The position numbers and the translations under genes were made by a program. A stretch of 38,875 bases of DNA from Beijerinckiaceae bacterium. Lineage in GTDB: Bacteria; Pseudomonadota; Alphaproteobacteria; Rhizobiales; Beijerinckiaceae. Below, piece by piece: positions 1 to 9,273 of the stretch. Position 1 is the first letter of the stretch. Every line of letters starts with the position of its first letter. The stretch is from positions 1 to 38,875 of the forward strand of contig SCSF01000073.1 in assembly GCA_004298435.1 (NCBI GenBank), read 5' to 3'. The notes below the pieces were generated by a model. That model worked only from the letters and a program-made list of their open reading frames with translations. It was not told the DNA's origin and searched no databases.

Positions 1-1
1 C

Positions 2-2263
2 GCCGCGCTCCGCCGCAAGCGGCGTCAGGCCGCTGCCGCTGCAACGCGTGCGACACCGCTCCACGGCTCATCCAGCAGCCTTCCGATCATGGCGCGCGTT
101 CCCGGAGGCGATCCTTATGCCGACCCGGCGGCGCCGTATAAGGCCGACAGGCTTGCCTCCAGCAAGTTCAGCGAGCCGATCATCAATACGCCGCGCACAG
201 TCACCGTCCTTACGAAGGAAGTTCTGCAAGATGAGAACGCAACATCGCTGCGCGACATCGGGCGCACGACGGCGGGCGTAACGCTTGGCAGCGGAGAAGG
301 CGGCAACGCCTTCGGCGACCGCTTCTTCATTCGCGGCTTCGATGCCCGCAACGATATTTTTGTCGATGGCGTGCGCGACCCGGGCGTCAGCATTCGCGAG
401 AATTTCTTCACCGAACAGGTCGAAATCCTGCGTGGCCCGGCGTCGAGTTTCGCCGGACGCGGCACAACAGGCGGCGCCATCAATATCGTCACGAAGCAGG
501 CCGGCGACCAGGATTTCTATCACGCCGAATCGACTCTCGGCAGCGATCAGACACGGCGGCTGACCATCGACGTCAACAAGGCGATCAACCCTGTGCTGGA
601 CGTGCGCCTCAACGGCATGATTCAGGGCGCGAACATCGCCGGGCGCGATTACGCCACCGACAATCGCAATGGCATTGCCGGCGCTCTGACCTTCAAGCCC
701 CTGCCGAATTTGACGATCAAGGCGGATTATTCCCACACATATCTCTCTGGCATCCCCGACTTCGGCGTCCCCTATGATCTGGTCAAACAGCGGCCGGTTA
801 CGGAAGGCGTCGTTCCGCGCAACACCTATTACGGCATCCTCAACCGCGATTTCACAAAGACGACGCAGAACATCGGCACGCTGGACGCCCAGTACAAAGT
901 CAACGACTGGATCACCCTGGAGAACAAGTTCCGCCAGGGATATTCGATCCTGAACTACATCGGGACGATCCCGGAAAACCCGAGCACCGCGCCTTACGCT
1001 TCGACGCCCACCTTCTTCTCAGGTTTCACGCAGCTTAATGCGCAAAGCCGTTTTGAAACTGTGGGCGTGCTCGTCGATCAGCCGCAGGCGACATTCAAAT
1101 TCGACACGGGGCCGATCCGTAATACGGCGATTGTCGGCGGCGAATTTTCCGGCGAGCGTGTCAGCCTCAATTCCTATCAGGGACTGACTTCGGAAGGTCT
1201 TGCCGGAGAAGGCGTCTTCGCCTCGAACGGCGCGCCGATCGTCAGCATCTACGATCCGACCAACTTCATCTCCGGATTGGGCACGCCTGTTCTCGGCAAC
1301 AATCCGCAGATCTATCACGTCAACACCAATGCGGCCTATCTGCTCGAAACCGCGAACTGGAAAGATCGCGTCATCTTCAACGCGGGTGTCCGCTACGACG
1401 ATTATCACGTTACCTCGTCAAACAATATGGGCTCGGCTTCGCAGGATTCGGGCATCGTGTCCTACAACGCCGGGCTCGTGTATAAGCCGATTCCGATCAC
1501 CAGCCTTTATGTCGCCTATGCAACGGCGGCCGATCCGGTGGGCGACGAACTCGATGCGGCATCGAGTTCCTATGGCGGTCTCAGCCCAACGCAGCAGGAG
1601 TCGCAGATCTTCGGCCCGCAGCGCAGTCAGTCGATCGAATTCGGCAACAAGTGGGAGCTGTTTAACCGGCGCCTGCTGGCAACGGGATCGATTTTCCAGA
1701 CCACCGTCGAGAACGCGCGCGAATCAACGCCCTCGGGATTGCCGGGCTACCCCGTCAAAAACACTGTCGTTGCCGGCGCGGCTTATCGCGTGCAGGGCAT
1801 CGATCTCGAACTTGCCGGAAAGATCACCGACAAGTGGAGCGTGATGGGTGGGTTGGTGCTGATGAAATCCGACATCACGCAATCGGTCGTTCCGCATGAT
1901 GTGGGTCTGCCGCTCGCCAACATCGCGCATCAGTCCTTCAACCTGCTCTCGAAGTATCAAGTCACGAACTGGTTCGAGCTTGGCGGCCAGGCCATTTACA
2001 CGTCCAAAATCTATGGCGGTTCGCTTCTCGCGGCGAATGGCGGCGTCGCCTATAACGCGGCGCCCGATCCGACGGTTCTGCCCTCACACTGGCGCTTCGA
2101 TGTCTTCGCGGAGACGAAAATCGGCCCGCATGCGAGCCTCAAACTCTACGTCCAGAATCTCTTCAACCGCACATATTACGATTCCATCTACCAGAGCGGC
2201 GTCCCCTTTGTGCGCGTCGCACCTGGCCGCACGGTGTCGCTGATCGCGCAAGCCAAGTTCTGA
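2..2263 (+). CDS. TonB-dependent siderophore receptor (5' partial)
   Basis: Outer-membrane gated beta-barrel that imports a ferric siderophore using energy from the TonB-ExbB-ExbD complex. The reading frame is open from base 2, so the signal peptide and first residues lie outside the window; the ATG at 89 is internal. The plug domain is clear: PRTVTVLTKEVLQDE, then an RGF motif, then RGPASSFAGRGTTGGAIN. The rest is aromatic-rich barrel sequence, and the protein ends in LIAQAKF, the terminal Phe typical of outer-membrane barrels. The four genes downstream (a PiuC-type dioxygenase, ExbB, ExbD and a TonB-type protein) form one operon with it and support an iron role. The plug and the PiuC neighbour resemble Fiu/PiuA-type catecholate receptors, but the ligand cannot be read from sequence. 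Iron/Fur-type control is expected, but the promoter is not in the window. Confidence 0.93.
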   Translation, partial: AALRRKRRQAAAAATRATPLHGSSSSLPIMARVPGGDPYADPAAPYKADRLASSKFSEPIINTPRTVTVLTKEVLQDENATSLRDIGRTTAGVTLGSGEGGNAFGDRFFIRGFDARNDIFVDGVRDPGVSIRENFFTEQVEILRGPASSFAGRGTTGGAINIVTKQAGDQDFYHAESTLGSDQTRRLTIDVNKAINPVLDVRLNGMIQGANIAGRDYATDNRNGIAGALTFKPLPNLTIKADYSHTYLSGIPDFGVPYDLVKQRPVTEGVVPRNTYYGILNRDFTKTTQNIGTLDAQYKVNDWITLENKFRQGYSILNYIGTIPENPSTAPYASTPTFFSGFTQLNAQSRFETVGVLVDQPQATFKFDTGPIRNTAIVGGEFSGERVSLNSYQGLTSEGLAGEGVFASNGAPIVSIYDPTNFISGLGTPVLGNNPQIYHVNTNAAYLLETANWKDRVIFNAGVRYDDYHVTSSNNMGSASQDSGIVSYNAGLVYKPIPITSLYVAYATAADPVGDELDAASSSYGGLSPTQQESQIFGPQRSQSIEFGNKWELFNRRLLATGSIFQTTVENARESTPSGLPGYPVKNTVVAGAAYRVQGIDLELAGKITDKWSVMGGLVLMKSDITQSVVPHDVGLPLANIAHQSFNLLSKYQVTNWFELGGQAIYTSKIYGGSLLAANGGVAYNAAPDPTVLPSHWRFDVFAETKIGPHASLKLYVQNLFNRTYYDSIYQSGVPFVRVAPGRTVSLIAQAKF

Positions 2264-2278
2264 AGGCAGAACAAGCCA

Positions 2279-2962
2279 ATGTTGATTTGCGTACCCGACG
2301 TGCTCAGCAAAAGCGATGTGGCGGAGTTCCGCCACATCATGGATTCGGCCGAATGGGAAGACGGACGCTCCACCGCCGGATCGCAATCCGCGATGGTGAA
2401 ACGGAACGAGCAGCTTTTTCCCAATAGCGAAACGGCGCGGCAACTGGGCGCGAGCGTCGTGGCGGCGCTGACGGCCAATCCGCTGTTCATCTCGGCGGCA
2501 ATTCCGCTGCGGATATTTCCCCCGCTGTTCAACCGCTATGGCGTTGGCCAGTTCTTCGGCGAACACGTCGATAATTCGGTGCGCGGCGACCAATTGACCG
2601 GCACGCGGATCCGAACCGATCTTTCGGCGACGCTCTTTCTTTCAGAGCCCGATGAGTATGACGGCGGCGAGCTTGTTATAGAGGACCACTACGGCGCGCA
2701 TGAAATCAAACTGCCGGCCGGGCATCTCGTTCTCTACCCGTCCTCAAGCCTGCACATGGTCACCGAGATCATGCGCGGCACGCGAGTCGCCTCTTTTTTC
2801 TGGCTGCAAAGCATGATCCGCGATGCGCACGCCCGCAGCCTCATTTTCGATCTCGATACAAGCATTCAGGCGCTCGTCGAACGCATCGGCCGGAACGATC
2901 CGGAAGTACGCAGGCTGACGAATGTTTATCATAACCTCATTCGCTATTGGGCCGAACTGTGA
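2279..2962 (+). CDS. PiuC/YbiX-type Fe(II)/2-oxoglutarate dioxygenase
   Basis: Probable PKHD-type hydroxylase of 227 aa, the usual length of the PiuC/YbiX family. The double-stranded beta-helix metal triad is visible as H96-x-D98 (in FFGEHVDNS) and H159 (in [10 protein letters not shown]), with R169 ten residues later as the expected 2-oxoglutarate carboxylate ligand. The N-terminal [11 protein letters not shown] segment is also typical. The gene starts 15 bases after the receptor stop and overlaps the start of exbB, so it is in the iron operon. Genes of this family commonly sit beside catecholate siderophore receptors; a role in processing or releasing iron from the imported siderophore is inferred. 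Cytoplasmic, with no signal peptide. Confidence 0.9.
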   Translation: MLICVPDVLSKSDVAEFRHIMDSAEWEDGRSTAGSQSAMVKRNEQLFPNSETARQLGASVVAALTANPLFISAAIPLRIFPPLFNRYGVGQFFGEHVDNSVRGDQLTGTRIRTDLSATLFLSEPDEYDGGELVIEDHYGAHEIKLPAGHLVLYPSSSLHMVTEIMRGTRVASFFWLQSMIRDAHARSLIFDLDTSIQALVERIGRNDPEVRRLTNVYHNLIRYWAEL

Positions 2963-3774
2963 AGCATTTTCATCTTGACCGCATACTCATTGGCGGCAGC
3001 ATTTTCTGCGTAACCTTGCTTTCAGCAACGCCTCTCCGTGCGCAGCCGGCGATCGGCGATGCTCCGCATGTGCTTGGCTCCATTCCACATGAATTATCCA
3101 TCTGGTCGATGTTTCTGTCGGCCGATATCATCGTCAAGATCGTCATGTGCGGGCTGGCTTTTGCCTCGCTCGTCACCTGGACGATCTTCATCGCCAAATC
3201 CGTCGAGCTGGGCTTTGCCCGGCGGCGGCTGCGCAAGGCGCTTTTTCATACGCGGGCGGTGCTTGCGATGCGAGAGGCGCAACTGGCTCTCGGCAAGGAC
3301 AGAAGCATTCTGTCGGCCATGCTCGCCGCGGCCTTGTTCGAAGAGAAAGCAAGCGCGGATCTGTCCGCCGAAGCCGGCATCAGAGAGCGCGTCGCGTCGT
3401 CCATTGCCGAGATTGTGCGTGCGCATGTGCGCGGGATAAGGCGCGGCACTGGTCTCCTCGCCACCATCGGTTCAACCGCGCCTTTTGTCGGTCTTTTCGG
3501 CACTGTCTGGGGCGTTATGAACAGCTTTATAGGGATCTCGAAATCCAACACGACCAATCTTGCTGTCGTCGCCCCGGGCATAGCCGAGGCGTTGCTTGCA
3601 ACCGCGATTGGCCTCGTGGCGGCGATCCCGGCGGTGATCATTTACAATCATTTCAGCCGGGCGACGCGGGGCTACCTCGATCTTGTCGCGCGCGCCTCAG
3701 GCGTCATAACACGGCTTCTTTCGCGCGATCTCGACCGGCGCGGCAATAGCGCGATCGCGCGCGCGGCGGAATAG
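2959..3774 (+). CDS. exbB: Biopolymer transport protein ExbB
   Basis: Inner-membrane MotA/TolQ/ExbB proton-channel subunit that powers TonB. An N-terminal signal-like hydrophobic stretch ending in an Ala-rich site (ATPLRAQP) is followed by the usual three membrane segments: about [17 protein letters not shown], then the conserved [19 protein letters not shown] region, then [19 protein letters not shown] chose the GTG at 2959, which overlaps the previous stop as GTGA and gives about 271 aa. An in-frame TTG at 2947 is possible; neither has a strong ribosome binding site. exbD follows after two bases, consistent with translational coupling. Confidence 0.93.
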   Translation: MKHFHLDRILIGGSIFCVTLLSATPLRAQPAIGDAPHVLGSIPHELSIWSMFLSADIIVKIVMCGLAFASLVTWTIFIAKSVELGFARRRLRKALFHTRAVLAMREAQLALGKDRSILSAMLAAALFEEKASADLSAEAGIRERVASSIAEIVRAHVRGIRRGTGLLATIGSTAPFVGLFGTVWGVMNSFIGISKSNTTNLAVVAPGIAEALLATAIGLVAAIPAVIIYNHFSRATRGYLDLVARASGVITRLLSRDLDRRGNSAIARAAE

Positions 3775-3776
3775 AC

Positions 3777-4250
3777 ATGGCCGTCTCGCTCAGCGATGAC
3801 AGTTTCGATTCGGATGATTTCGAAGAGTCGCATGAAATCAATGTGACTCCCTTCATCGATGTCATTCTCGTGCTGCTCATCATTTTCATGGTGGCGGCGC
3901 CATTATCGACCGTCGATCTTCCGGTGGATCTGCCGACATCGACGGCAAATTCGCAGAAGAAGCCCGACAAGCCTGTCTATCTCACCATCAAGGCGGATCT
4001 CAGCCTCGCCATCGGCGAAACGCCTGTCAGCCGGAACGATCTGGCGAGCGCGATTGATAACGCCCTGGGCGCGAGCAAGGAGCGCCGGTTGTTTCTGCGC
4101 GCTGACCGTGCGGTGCCTTATGGCGAGGTGATGACTATTCTCGAAGCCCTGCGCAAGGACGGATATTTGAAGGTCTCTCTCGTTGCGCTTGAAGGTGTTG
4201 CTGCTTCCCGCCCGTCCGAGGGTTCAGCAGCGACAGGCATCGCAAAGTGA
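3777..4250 (+). CDS. exbD: Biopolymer transport protein ExbD
   Basis: ExbD/TolR-family partner of ExbB, 157 aa. A short acidic cytoplasmic N-terminus precedes the signature INVTPFIDVILVLLIIFMV, which contains the single membrane helix and the proton-carrying Asp (the D in FIDV). The periplasmic domain follows, with the family motif LRADRAVPYGEVM. It starts two bases after the exbB stop and ends just before the TonB-type gene, so the motor is encoded as exbB-exbD-tonB. Length and motif order are normal. Confidence 0.94.
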   Translation: MAVSLSDDSFDSDDFEESHEINVTPFIDVILVLLIIFMVAAPLSTVDLPVDLPTSTANSQKKPDKPVYLTIKADLSLAIGETPVSRNDLASAIDNALGASKERRLFLRADRAVPYGEVMTILEALRKDGYLKVSLVALEGVAASRPSEGSAATGIAK

Positions 4251-4254
4251 AACC

Positions 4255-5082
4255 TTGAAGCGCAATTTTACAAATTCGGCTTCGCGCGATTTGCTCCATG
4301 ACGTTGCCTTGGAAACGGGGCATCTGCGGCTGTGGGTCCTCGCCGCTGTCGCAACAATGATGCTTCATGTCGGGTGTTTCGCATTCCTCGCTAATTATCT
4401 GAAGCCTGAGGAGGCTGATGACGCGATGGGCACGCCGGCGGTCGAGGTCGGGATCGAGCTTCTCGCGCCGCGCCAACCTGAGACGGATTTGCCGGTTGGC
4501 GAGGCCGCGGACGATTCGATGGCTTCGCCCGCCGTCATGGCGCAGCGCGCGAATCTCAAAGAAAAGCAACTGCCGAAAGACCAGCCAGTCGAATCTGACG
4601 ATCCCGATCGCGTTGTGGCTCCGCATGAGTCGACGCATCCGAAAGAAGATGAACCCACAATCAAGGCGACGGAAACGATGCCATCGCCTGAATCAGCGCC
4701 ATCACGGGCGGCGGCGCCACCCGTCTCGGATATCGCAAAACCGTCAGAGCGTTCTACTGCGCCTGTTCTCGGCATTGGCAAGAGCGATGTGCTGGCACGC
4801 GTGACCTGGGAAAAGAAGCTTGTCGTGCATCTCAGCAGACACAAACGCTATCCCTCCAACGAACGGCGGCGCAATATTAAAGTAATCGTGCGCTTCACGA
4901 TTGATCGGATGGGCCATCTTCTTTCAGCGGAAGTTATCGGCGGCGATGGCGATGCGGCTTTCAACACCGCTGCGCTCGGCATGTTGAAACGCTCCGATCC
5001 TGTGCCGCCACCACCTTCTTCGATTGCAGACGATGGATTGACCTTCGCGCTGCCTGTTATCTTTCGTGCGCGAGGCGAATGA
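4255..5082 (+). CDS. tonB: TonB-family energy transducer
   Basis: Periplasm-spanning protein that couples ExbBD to the outer-membrane receptor. One N-terminal membrane helix (about LWVLAAVATMMLHVGCFAFL) is followed by a long Pro/Glu/Lys/Ala-rich linker and a C-terminal TonB domain with the typical RYPSNERRRNIKVIVRFTID segment and a proline-rich end (DPVPPPPSS). The best start is uncertain. I used the TTG at 4255, four bases after exbD, because it leaves a normal short cytoplasmic tail. An in-frame TTG at 4183 would overlap exbD by 68 bases and add 24 residues. Last gene of the iron operon. Confidence 0.9.
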   Translation: MKRNFTNSASRDLLHDVALETGHLRLWVLAAVATMMLHVGCFAFLANYLKPEEADDAMGTPAVEVGIELLAPRQPETDLPVGEAADDSMASPAVMAQRANLKEKQLPKDQPVESDDPDRVVAPHESTHPKEDEPTIKATETMPSPESAPSRAAAPPVSDIAKPSERSTAPVLGIGKSDVLARVTWEKKLVVHLSRHKRYPSNERRRNIKVIVRFTIDRMGHLLSAEVIGGDGDAAFNTAALGMLKRSDPVPPPPSSIADDGLTFALPVIFRARGE

Positions 5083-5172
5083 TCGAGGCCGCGGCTCCAG
5101 TTATTTGTTTTGACGCGTTTTGCTTGAGAACGTTGTGGGCGTCTGGCTTCTTTGATGCCGGTCTCTGCTTGC

Positions 5173-5202
5173 AAAAAAAGCCCCGCATAATGCGAGGCTT
5201 TC
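5173..5202 (-). terminator. Intrinsic terminator downstream of the 5236-5484 gene
   Basis: Inverted repeat with arms 5177-5182 and 5196-5201 extended by an inner CGCA/TGCG stem, one mismatch and a TAA loop. Seven A residues at 5173-5179 give a U tract on the minus strand. The plus strand also ends in a short T run, so it may act in both directions between the converging tonB-type gene and the small secreted-protein gene. Confidence 0.65.
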
Positions 5203-5235
5203 ATGTTTACATGCGGCCGGCGCGATGTGATCGCG

Positions 5236-5484
5236 CTAGCGGTGGCAGACGCGGCGCGGCCCTACGGGCGTATGACGCCAGTGACAATGCCGCACAGGCC
5301 TCCAGTTGCGACGGCAATGGCCGTAGCGGCCACGATGGCGGCCGACGCCGCAGCCGCCGGCGGTCAGTGTAATCGCAGGGCCTTGCGAAGCGGGCATCGG
5401 CGCGGCGGGCATTGCCTCTGCGCCGATTGCCATGCCGGCGACCATGAAGCCCGCCGCGGCCATTGTAACGACCATCTTCATCAT
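5236..5484 (-). CDS. Small secreted GCG_CRPN-type protein
   Basis: Predicted exported protein of 82 aa. A hydrophobic signal segment (VVTMAAAGFMVAGMAIGAEA) is followed by a short Pro/Ala spacer and a Gly-Cys-Gly motif (LTAGGCGVGRHRGRYGHC). This resembles the GCG_CRPN prefix family of small secreted alphaproteobacterial proteins. The mature part is rich in Arg, His and Cys (CRRNWRPVRHCHWRH). The start at 5484 (Met-Met-Lys) is supported by a GAGAGGAA ribosome binding site; the longer upstream open frame lacks one. Function of the family is unknown; metal or surface interaction would be a guess. It has its own terminator at 5173-5202. Confidence 0.75.
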   Translation of the reverse strand: MMKMVVTMAAAGFMVAGMAIGAEAMPAAPMPASQGPAITLTAGGCGVGRHRGRYGHCRRNWRPVRHCHWRHTPVGPRRVCHR

Positions 5485-5978
5485 ATCTCGGTTTCCTCTC
5501 TTTACCGGGATGTTCCCCCGCGACTGTTGACGAAAATCAGGCGACTCTGTGCAGTCCGAAAGAATGGCGTGGATCGACCGGGATCCAAACGCCTGCGCCA
5601 GAATGCCCAAGCCCAGATGAACATGCGATGACGGAAACCAATGCGAATGTACGATTGTGGCTTCGCCTCCTGCGGCACTGCAATTGAACTTTCCGCGCCA
5701 ATAGCCCTTCTGCCTTAAGCTGCAACGGAAAAAGCGACTTGCGCATAGAGGCAAGCGCACCTTTCTCGCCGCGCGCCAAAATAGGGCCTCTTTTCGAACG
5801 GACAGAGGTAGAGCAACAGGCGAGAGCCAGTTCGGTTTCTCCACGAGATGGACCGAGGCTCCCTGTTTTAAGGCGTTTTATCTCGACGCGAAGCAAAAGC
5901 GGCTTCGCCTGAGAAACGCTCTTGTCCTTTCGAACCGAAGCCCGCGTCGGTAATTTCCGGCGCCCATGAGGAGCGTGC
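5485..5978. other. Non-coding divergent region between two small secreted-protein genes
   Basis: 494 bases with no convincing gene; the open frames here have no ribosome binding sites and biased, non-protein-like composition. It must hold the promoters of the two divergent small genes. A 7-bp hairpin (GCGAAGC at 5888-5894, GCTTCGC at 5902-5908) is visible but has no T tract. Confidence 0.5.
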
Positions 5979-6242
5979 ATGCCATCGATGAAATCGTTGA
6001 AAGTGTCTCACCGTGCAAGAAATGTTGCAGCGCTGATTGCTGTTTCGGTTGCAACTTGTGTCGTTTCGTTGCCTGCTCACGCCTTCACATGCGAGGACGT
6101 GCGCGGATTGAGCAAGGCCCAGCAGGATTATTGGTCCAAGCGTCTCAATATTACGAATGAGCAGCGGCATCGCATCTGGGTTGCCTGCTACAGGGATTAT
6201 CACCCGGACAACCGCACGCAGCAGGCGCTCGCAGGCCATTAG
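5979..6242 (+). CDS. Small exported protein, unknown function
   Basis: Predicted secreted or periplasmic protein of 87 aa. A basic N-terminus and hydrophobic core end in a classic Ala-x-Ala cleavage site (LPAHA, then FTCEDV), leaving a mature part of about 50 residues with two cysteines that could form one disulfide. The mature sequence (GLSKAQQDYWSKRLNITN) looks like a compact helical domain; I do not recognise a named family. The start at 5979 is set by GAGGAG at 5968-5973, five bases upstream; an ATG at 5988 is less well placed. Confidence 0.72.
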   Translation: MPSMKSLKVSHRARNVAALIAVSVATCVVSLPAHAFTCEDVRGLSKAQQDYWSKRLNITNEQRHRIWVACYRDYHPDNRTQQALAGH

Positions 6243-6342
6243 AGCCGGTTCTCCCATTCGGGCACGTTCAATCTGTTTTATAGATTGATTTTATAATTAT
6301 AATGAGTTTGACCGAACGAACTGCTGGTCGCATGGTCGCCGT

Positions 6343-9273
6343 ATGGACCAGCAAGCGCCTCGCGGAGCCAACTCCGCCCTCACTCAAAGACCTCTCGGAA
6401 ACCCCCATGCTCCGGCGGAGCCGGATGGGGTGGAGACATCGCCTTACATCGCCGACAGAGTGGCAAAGACCACCTGCTATATGTGCGCCTGCCGCTGCGG
6501 CATCGATGTCCATATCAGGGATGGCAAGGTCCGCTACATCAACGGCAACAAGGATCATCCGGTCAATCGCGGCGTGCTCTGCGGCAAGGGCAGCGCTGGC
6601 ATCATGCAGCATTACAGCCCGGCTCGATTGAGAAAGCCGCTGTTGCGCAGCGGCCCGCGCGGCTCCGGGGAATTCCGCGAGATCGAGTGGGAAGAGGCTT
6701 TGGGGATCGCGACTGAGCGCCTCGCCCGCATCCGCCATACCGATCCGAAAAAACTCGCCTTCTTCACGGGCCGCGATCAGTCGCAATCTCTCACGGGCTG
6801 GTGGGCAACCAAATTCGGCACGCCCAATTTCGCGGCGCATGGCGGCTTCTGCTCGGTGAACATGGCGGCGGCGGGCCTTTACACGGTGGGCGGAGCGTTC
6901 TGGGAATTCGGCGAGCCGGATTGGGATCGCACCAAATATTTTCTCCTGTTCGGCGTCGCCGAGGATCACGATTCCAATCCGATCAAGATCGGCCTTGGCA
7001 AACTCAAGGCGCGCGGCGCGAAGATCGTTTCGGTCAATCCGTGCCGTACTGGCTATAACGCGATCGCCGATGAGTGGATCGGCATTCGGCCGGGAACCGA
7101 TGGCCTGTTCGTTCTCGCGCTTATCCATGAGCTGCTGCGGGCCGGACGCGTCGATATCGAATATCTCGTCCGCTATACGAACGCACATCTTCTCGTCATT
7201 CAGAATCCCGGCGCTGCCGACGATGGTCTCTTCGTGCGCGATGCGGAAGGTCATCCGCTCTGCTGGGACAAGTCCGCGAATGCGCCGGCGCGCGGCGATG
7301 CTTCAACGGAAACTCCGGCACTCTCGGGCGAGTTCGAGATCGGCGGGCGGCGCTGCGTCCCGGCGTTTCAGCTTCTCGCGCAACGCTATCTCGACGAGTC
7401 CTATTCGCCCGATGCAGTCGCGGAGAAATGCGGCGTGCCGGCCGAAACCATCCGCCGCACGGCCGCCGAACTTGCGCATGTCGCTTTCGAGCAGGCGATC
7501 GAACTGCCGGTTGCCTGGACCGACACGGCCGGACGCCGTCACGCGACAATGAAGGGGCGCCCGATCGCTATGCACGCGATGCGCGGCATCTCGGCCCATT
7601 CCAACGGCTTTCATACCTGCCGGGCCATCCATCTGCTGCAAGTGCTGCTCGGCACGGTCGATGTCCCTGGCGGATGGCGCTACAAGCCGCCGTTCCCCAA
7701 GCCTGTGCCGCCGGGCGCGAAGCCTGCCGGCAAGGACGGTGGAAAGCCTGATACGCCGCTCTCCGGTAGCCCGCTTGGCTTCGTCACTGCGCCGGAGGAC
7801 CTGCTGATCGGTGACGACGGCAAGCCTGTTCGGATCGACAAGGCCTATTCCTGGGATGCGCCGCTTGCCGCCCACGGAATGATGCACACCGTCATCCGCA
7901 ACGCGACGCGGGGCGATCCCTATCACATCGATACGCTGTTTATGTACATGGCCAATATGGCGTGGAACTCGTCGATGAATACCGCCGAGACCATGTCCAT
8001 GCTGACCGAGAAGGACAACGACGGCAATTACAAGATCCCCTTCATCATCTATTCGGATGCCTATTATTCGGAGACGGTGCCCTTCGCTGATCTCGTGCTG
8101 CCCGATACGACCTATCTTGAGCGTCACGACTGCATCAGCTTGCTCGATCGGCCGATCAGCCATGCCGACGGTCCGGGCGATGCGATCCGCCATCCGGTCG
8201 TGCAGCCTGATCGCGATGTCCGGCCGTTCCAGAGCGTTCTCATCGATCTCGGCGCGCGCCTCAAATTGCCGGGGTTCGTCAACGAGGATGGAACGGCGAA
8301 ATACAAGGATTACGCCGACTACATCGTCAATCACGAACGCTCGCCAGGCATCGGCCCGCTTGCGGGGTGGCGCGGCGTCTTCGGCGAAAAGCACGGACGC
8401 GGCGAACGCAACCCGTCGCAACTCCAGCGCTACATCGAAAACGGCGGCTTCTGGCACCATGAGTTCGATGTTGATCAGCGCTATTATAAAATGGCCAACA
8501 AGTCCTATCTCGAAGCCGCGGTCGGCATGGGTTTCATCGCCAAAGCGGAGCCCATCAGGTTCGAGCTTTATTCCGAAACGCTCCAGCGCTTCCGGCTCGC
8601 GGGGCAGGGACATGGCGCAGTCGTTCCGCCGCCTTCGCAGCGCAAGCGCATCGAAGCCCATTTCGATCCGCTGCCGATCTGGTATCCGCCTTTCGAGGAA
8701 GCGGCGATCGTCGAACGGGATTATCCGCTCCACGCGCTCACCCAGCGCCCCATGCACATGTATCATTCATGGGGTTCGCAGAATGCCTGGCTTCGCCAGA
8801 TCACCAGCCAGAACAGGCTGTTCGTCCATCATCGTCTGGCTGCGAAGCTCGGTTTCGCCGATGATGACTGGGTCTGGGTCGAAAGCGTCAACGGGCGCGT
8901 CAAGGGCCAGATCCGGCTCGTCGATGGCGTCGAGGAGAATACCGTCTGGACATGGAATGCGATCGGCAAGCGTAATGGATCGTGGGCGCTGAAGGAGAAT
9001 GCTGCCGAACATACGCGCGGCTTCCTTCTCAATCATGCGATCGGCGATCTGCTGCCGCCGGACGAGACCGGCCGCCGATACTCGAATTCCGATCCTGTGA
9101 CGGGCCAGGCCGCATGGTTCGATCTGCGCGTCCGAATCCGCAAGTGCATGCCGGAGGAAGCCGGGTTCACCTCGCCGCAGTTCAAAAAACTGCCGCTGCC
9201 GCCGGGGATCAGCCCGTCTCCGTCGAAACTCAGTTTTGGTGCGCAATTCAAGCAGAAGGTTCTGGCGCGATGA
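6343..9273 (+). CDS. soeA: Sulfite dehydrogenase (quinone) molybdoprotein subunit SoeA
   Basis: Large catalytic subunit (976 aa) of a complex iron-sulfur molybdoenzyme. Near the N-terminus a C45-x2-C48-x3-C52-x27-C80 set binds the [4Fe-4S] cluster, followed by the molybdopterin domains and a C-terminal dinucleotide-binding domain. Cys170 (GGFCSVN) is at the expected molybdenum-ligand position. The stretches around FWEFGEPDWDRTKYF and ADEWIGIRPGTDGLF match what I know of SoeA proteins, which oxidise cytoplasmic sulfite to sulfate and feed electrons to the quinone pool. There is no Tat signal, which fits cytoplasmic location. soeB overlaps by four bases (ATGA) and soeC follows. Other family members (polysulfide, thiosulfate or DMSO reductases) are the main alternatives. 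The start has no good ribosome binding site. Confidence 0.85.
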   Translation: MDQQAPRGANSALTQRPLGNPHAPAEPDGVETSPYIADRVAKTTCYMCACRCGIDVHIRDGKVRYINGNKDHPVNRGVLCGKGSAGIMQHYSPARLRKPLLRSGPRGSGEFREIEWEEALGIATERLARIRHTDPKKLAFFTGRDQSQSLTGWWATKFGTPNFAAHGGFCSVNMAAAGLYTVGGAFWEFGEPDWDRTKYFLLFGVAEDHDSNPIKIGLGKLKARGAKIVSVNPCRTGYNAIADEWIGIRPGTDGLFVLALIHELLRAGRVDIEYLVRYTNAHLLVIQNPGAADDGLFVRDAEGHPLCWDKSANAPARGDASTETPALSGEFEIGGRRCVPAFQLLAQRYLDESYSPDAVAEKCGVPAETIRRTAAELAHVAFEQAIELPVAWTDTAGRRHATMKGRPIAMHAMRGISAHSNGFHTCRAIHLLQVLLGTVDVPGGWRYKPPFPKPVPPGAKPAGKDGGKPDTPLSGSPLGFVTAPEDLLIGDDGKPVRIDKAYSWDAPLAAHGMMHTVIRNATRGDPYHIDTLFMYMANMAWNSSMNTAETMSMLTEKDNDGNYKIPFIIYSDAYYSETVPFADLVLPDTTYLERHDCISLLDRPISHADGPGDAIRHPVVQPDRDVRPFQSVLIDLGARLKLPGFVNEDGTAKYKDYADYIVNHERSPGIGPLAGWRGVFGEKHGRGERNPSQLQRYIENGGFWHHEFDVDQRYYKMANKSYLEAAVGMGFIAKAEPIRFELYSETLQRFRLAGQGHGAVVPPPSQRKRIEAHFDPLPIWYPPFEEAAIVERDYPLHALTQRPMHMYHSWGSQNAWLRQITSQNRLFVHHRLAAKLGFADDDWVWVESVNGRVKGQIRLVDGVEENTVWTWNAIGKRNGSWALKENAAEHTRGFLLNHAIGDLLPPDETGRRYSNSDPVTGQAAWFDLRVRIRKCMPEEAGFTSPQFKKLPLPPGISPSPSKLSFGAQFKQKVLAR

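Noticed and set aside
5537-5980. Minus-strand open frame of 147 codons between the small secreted-protein genes
   Set aside because: No ribosome binding site, Arg/Ser-rich noise, and it overlaps the promoter region of both neighbours.
6267-6297. Promoter pair TTCAAT / TATAAT before soeA
   Set aside because: The 19-bp spacing and poor -35 box make it only suggestive; the region is simply AT-rich.
7303-8766. Long minus-strand open frame (487 codons) inside soeA
   Set aside because: Exactly antisense to the conserved molybdoprotein gene; high-GC shadow with no ribosome binding site or family resemblance.
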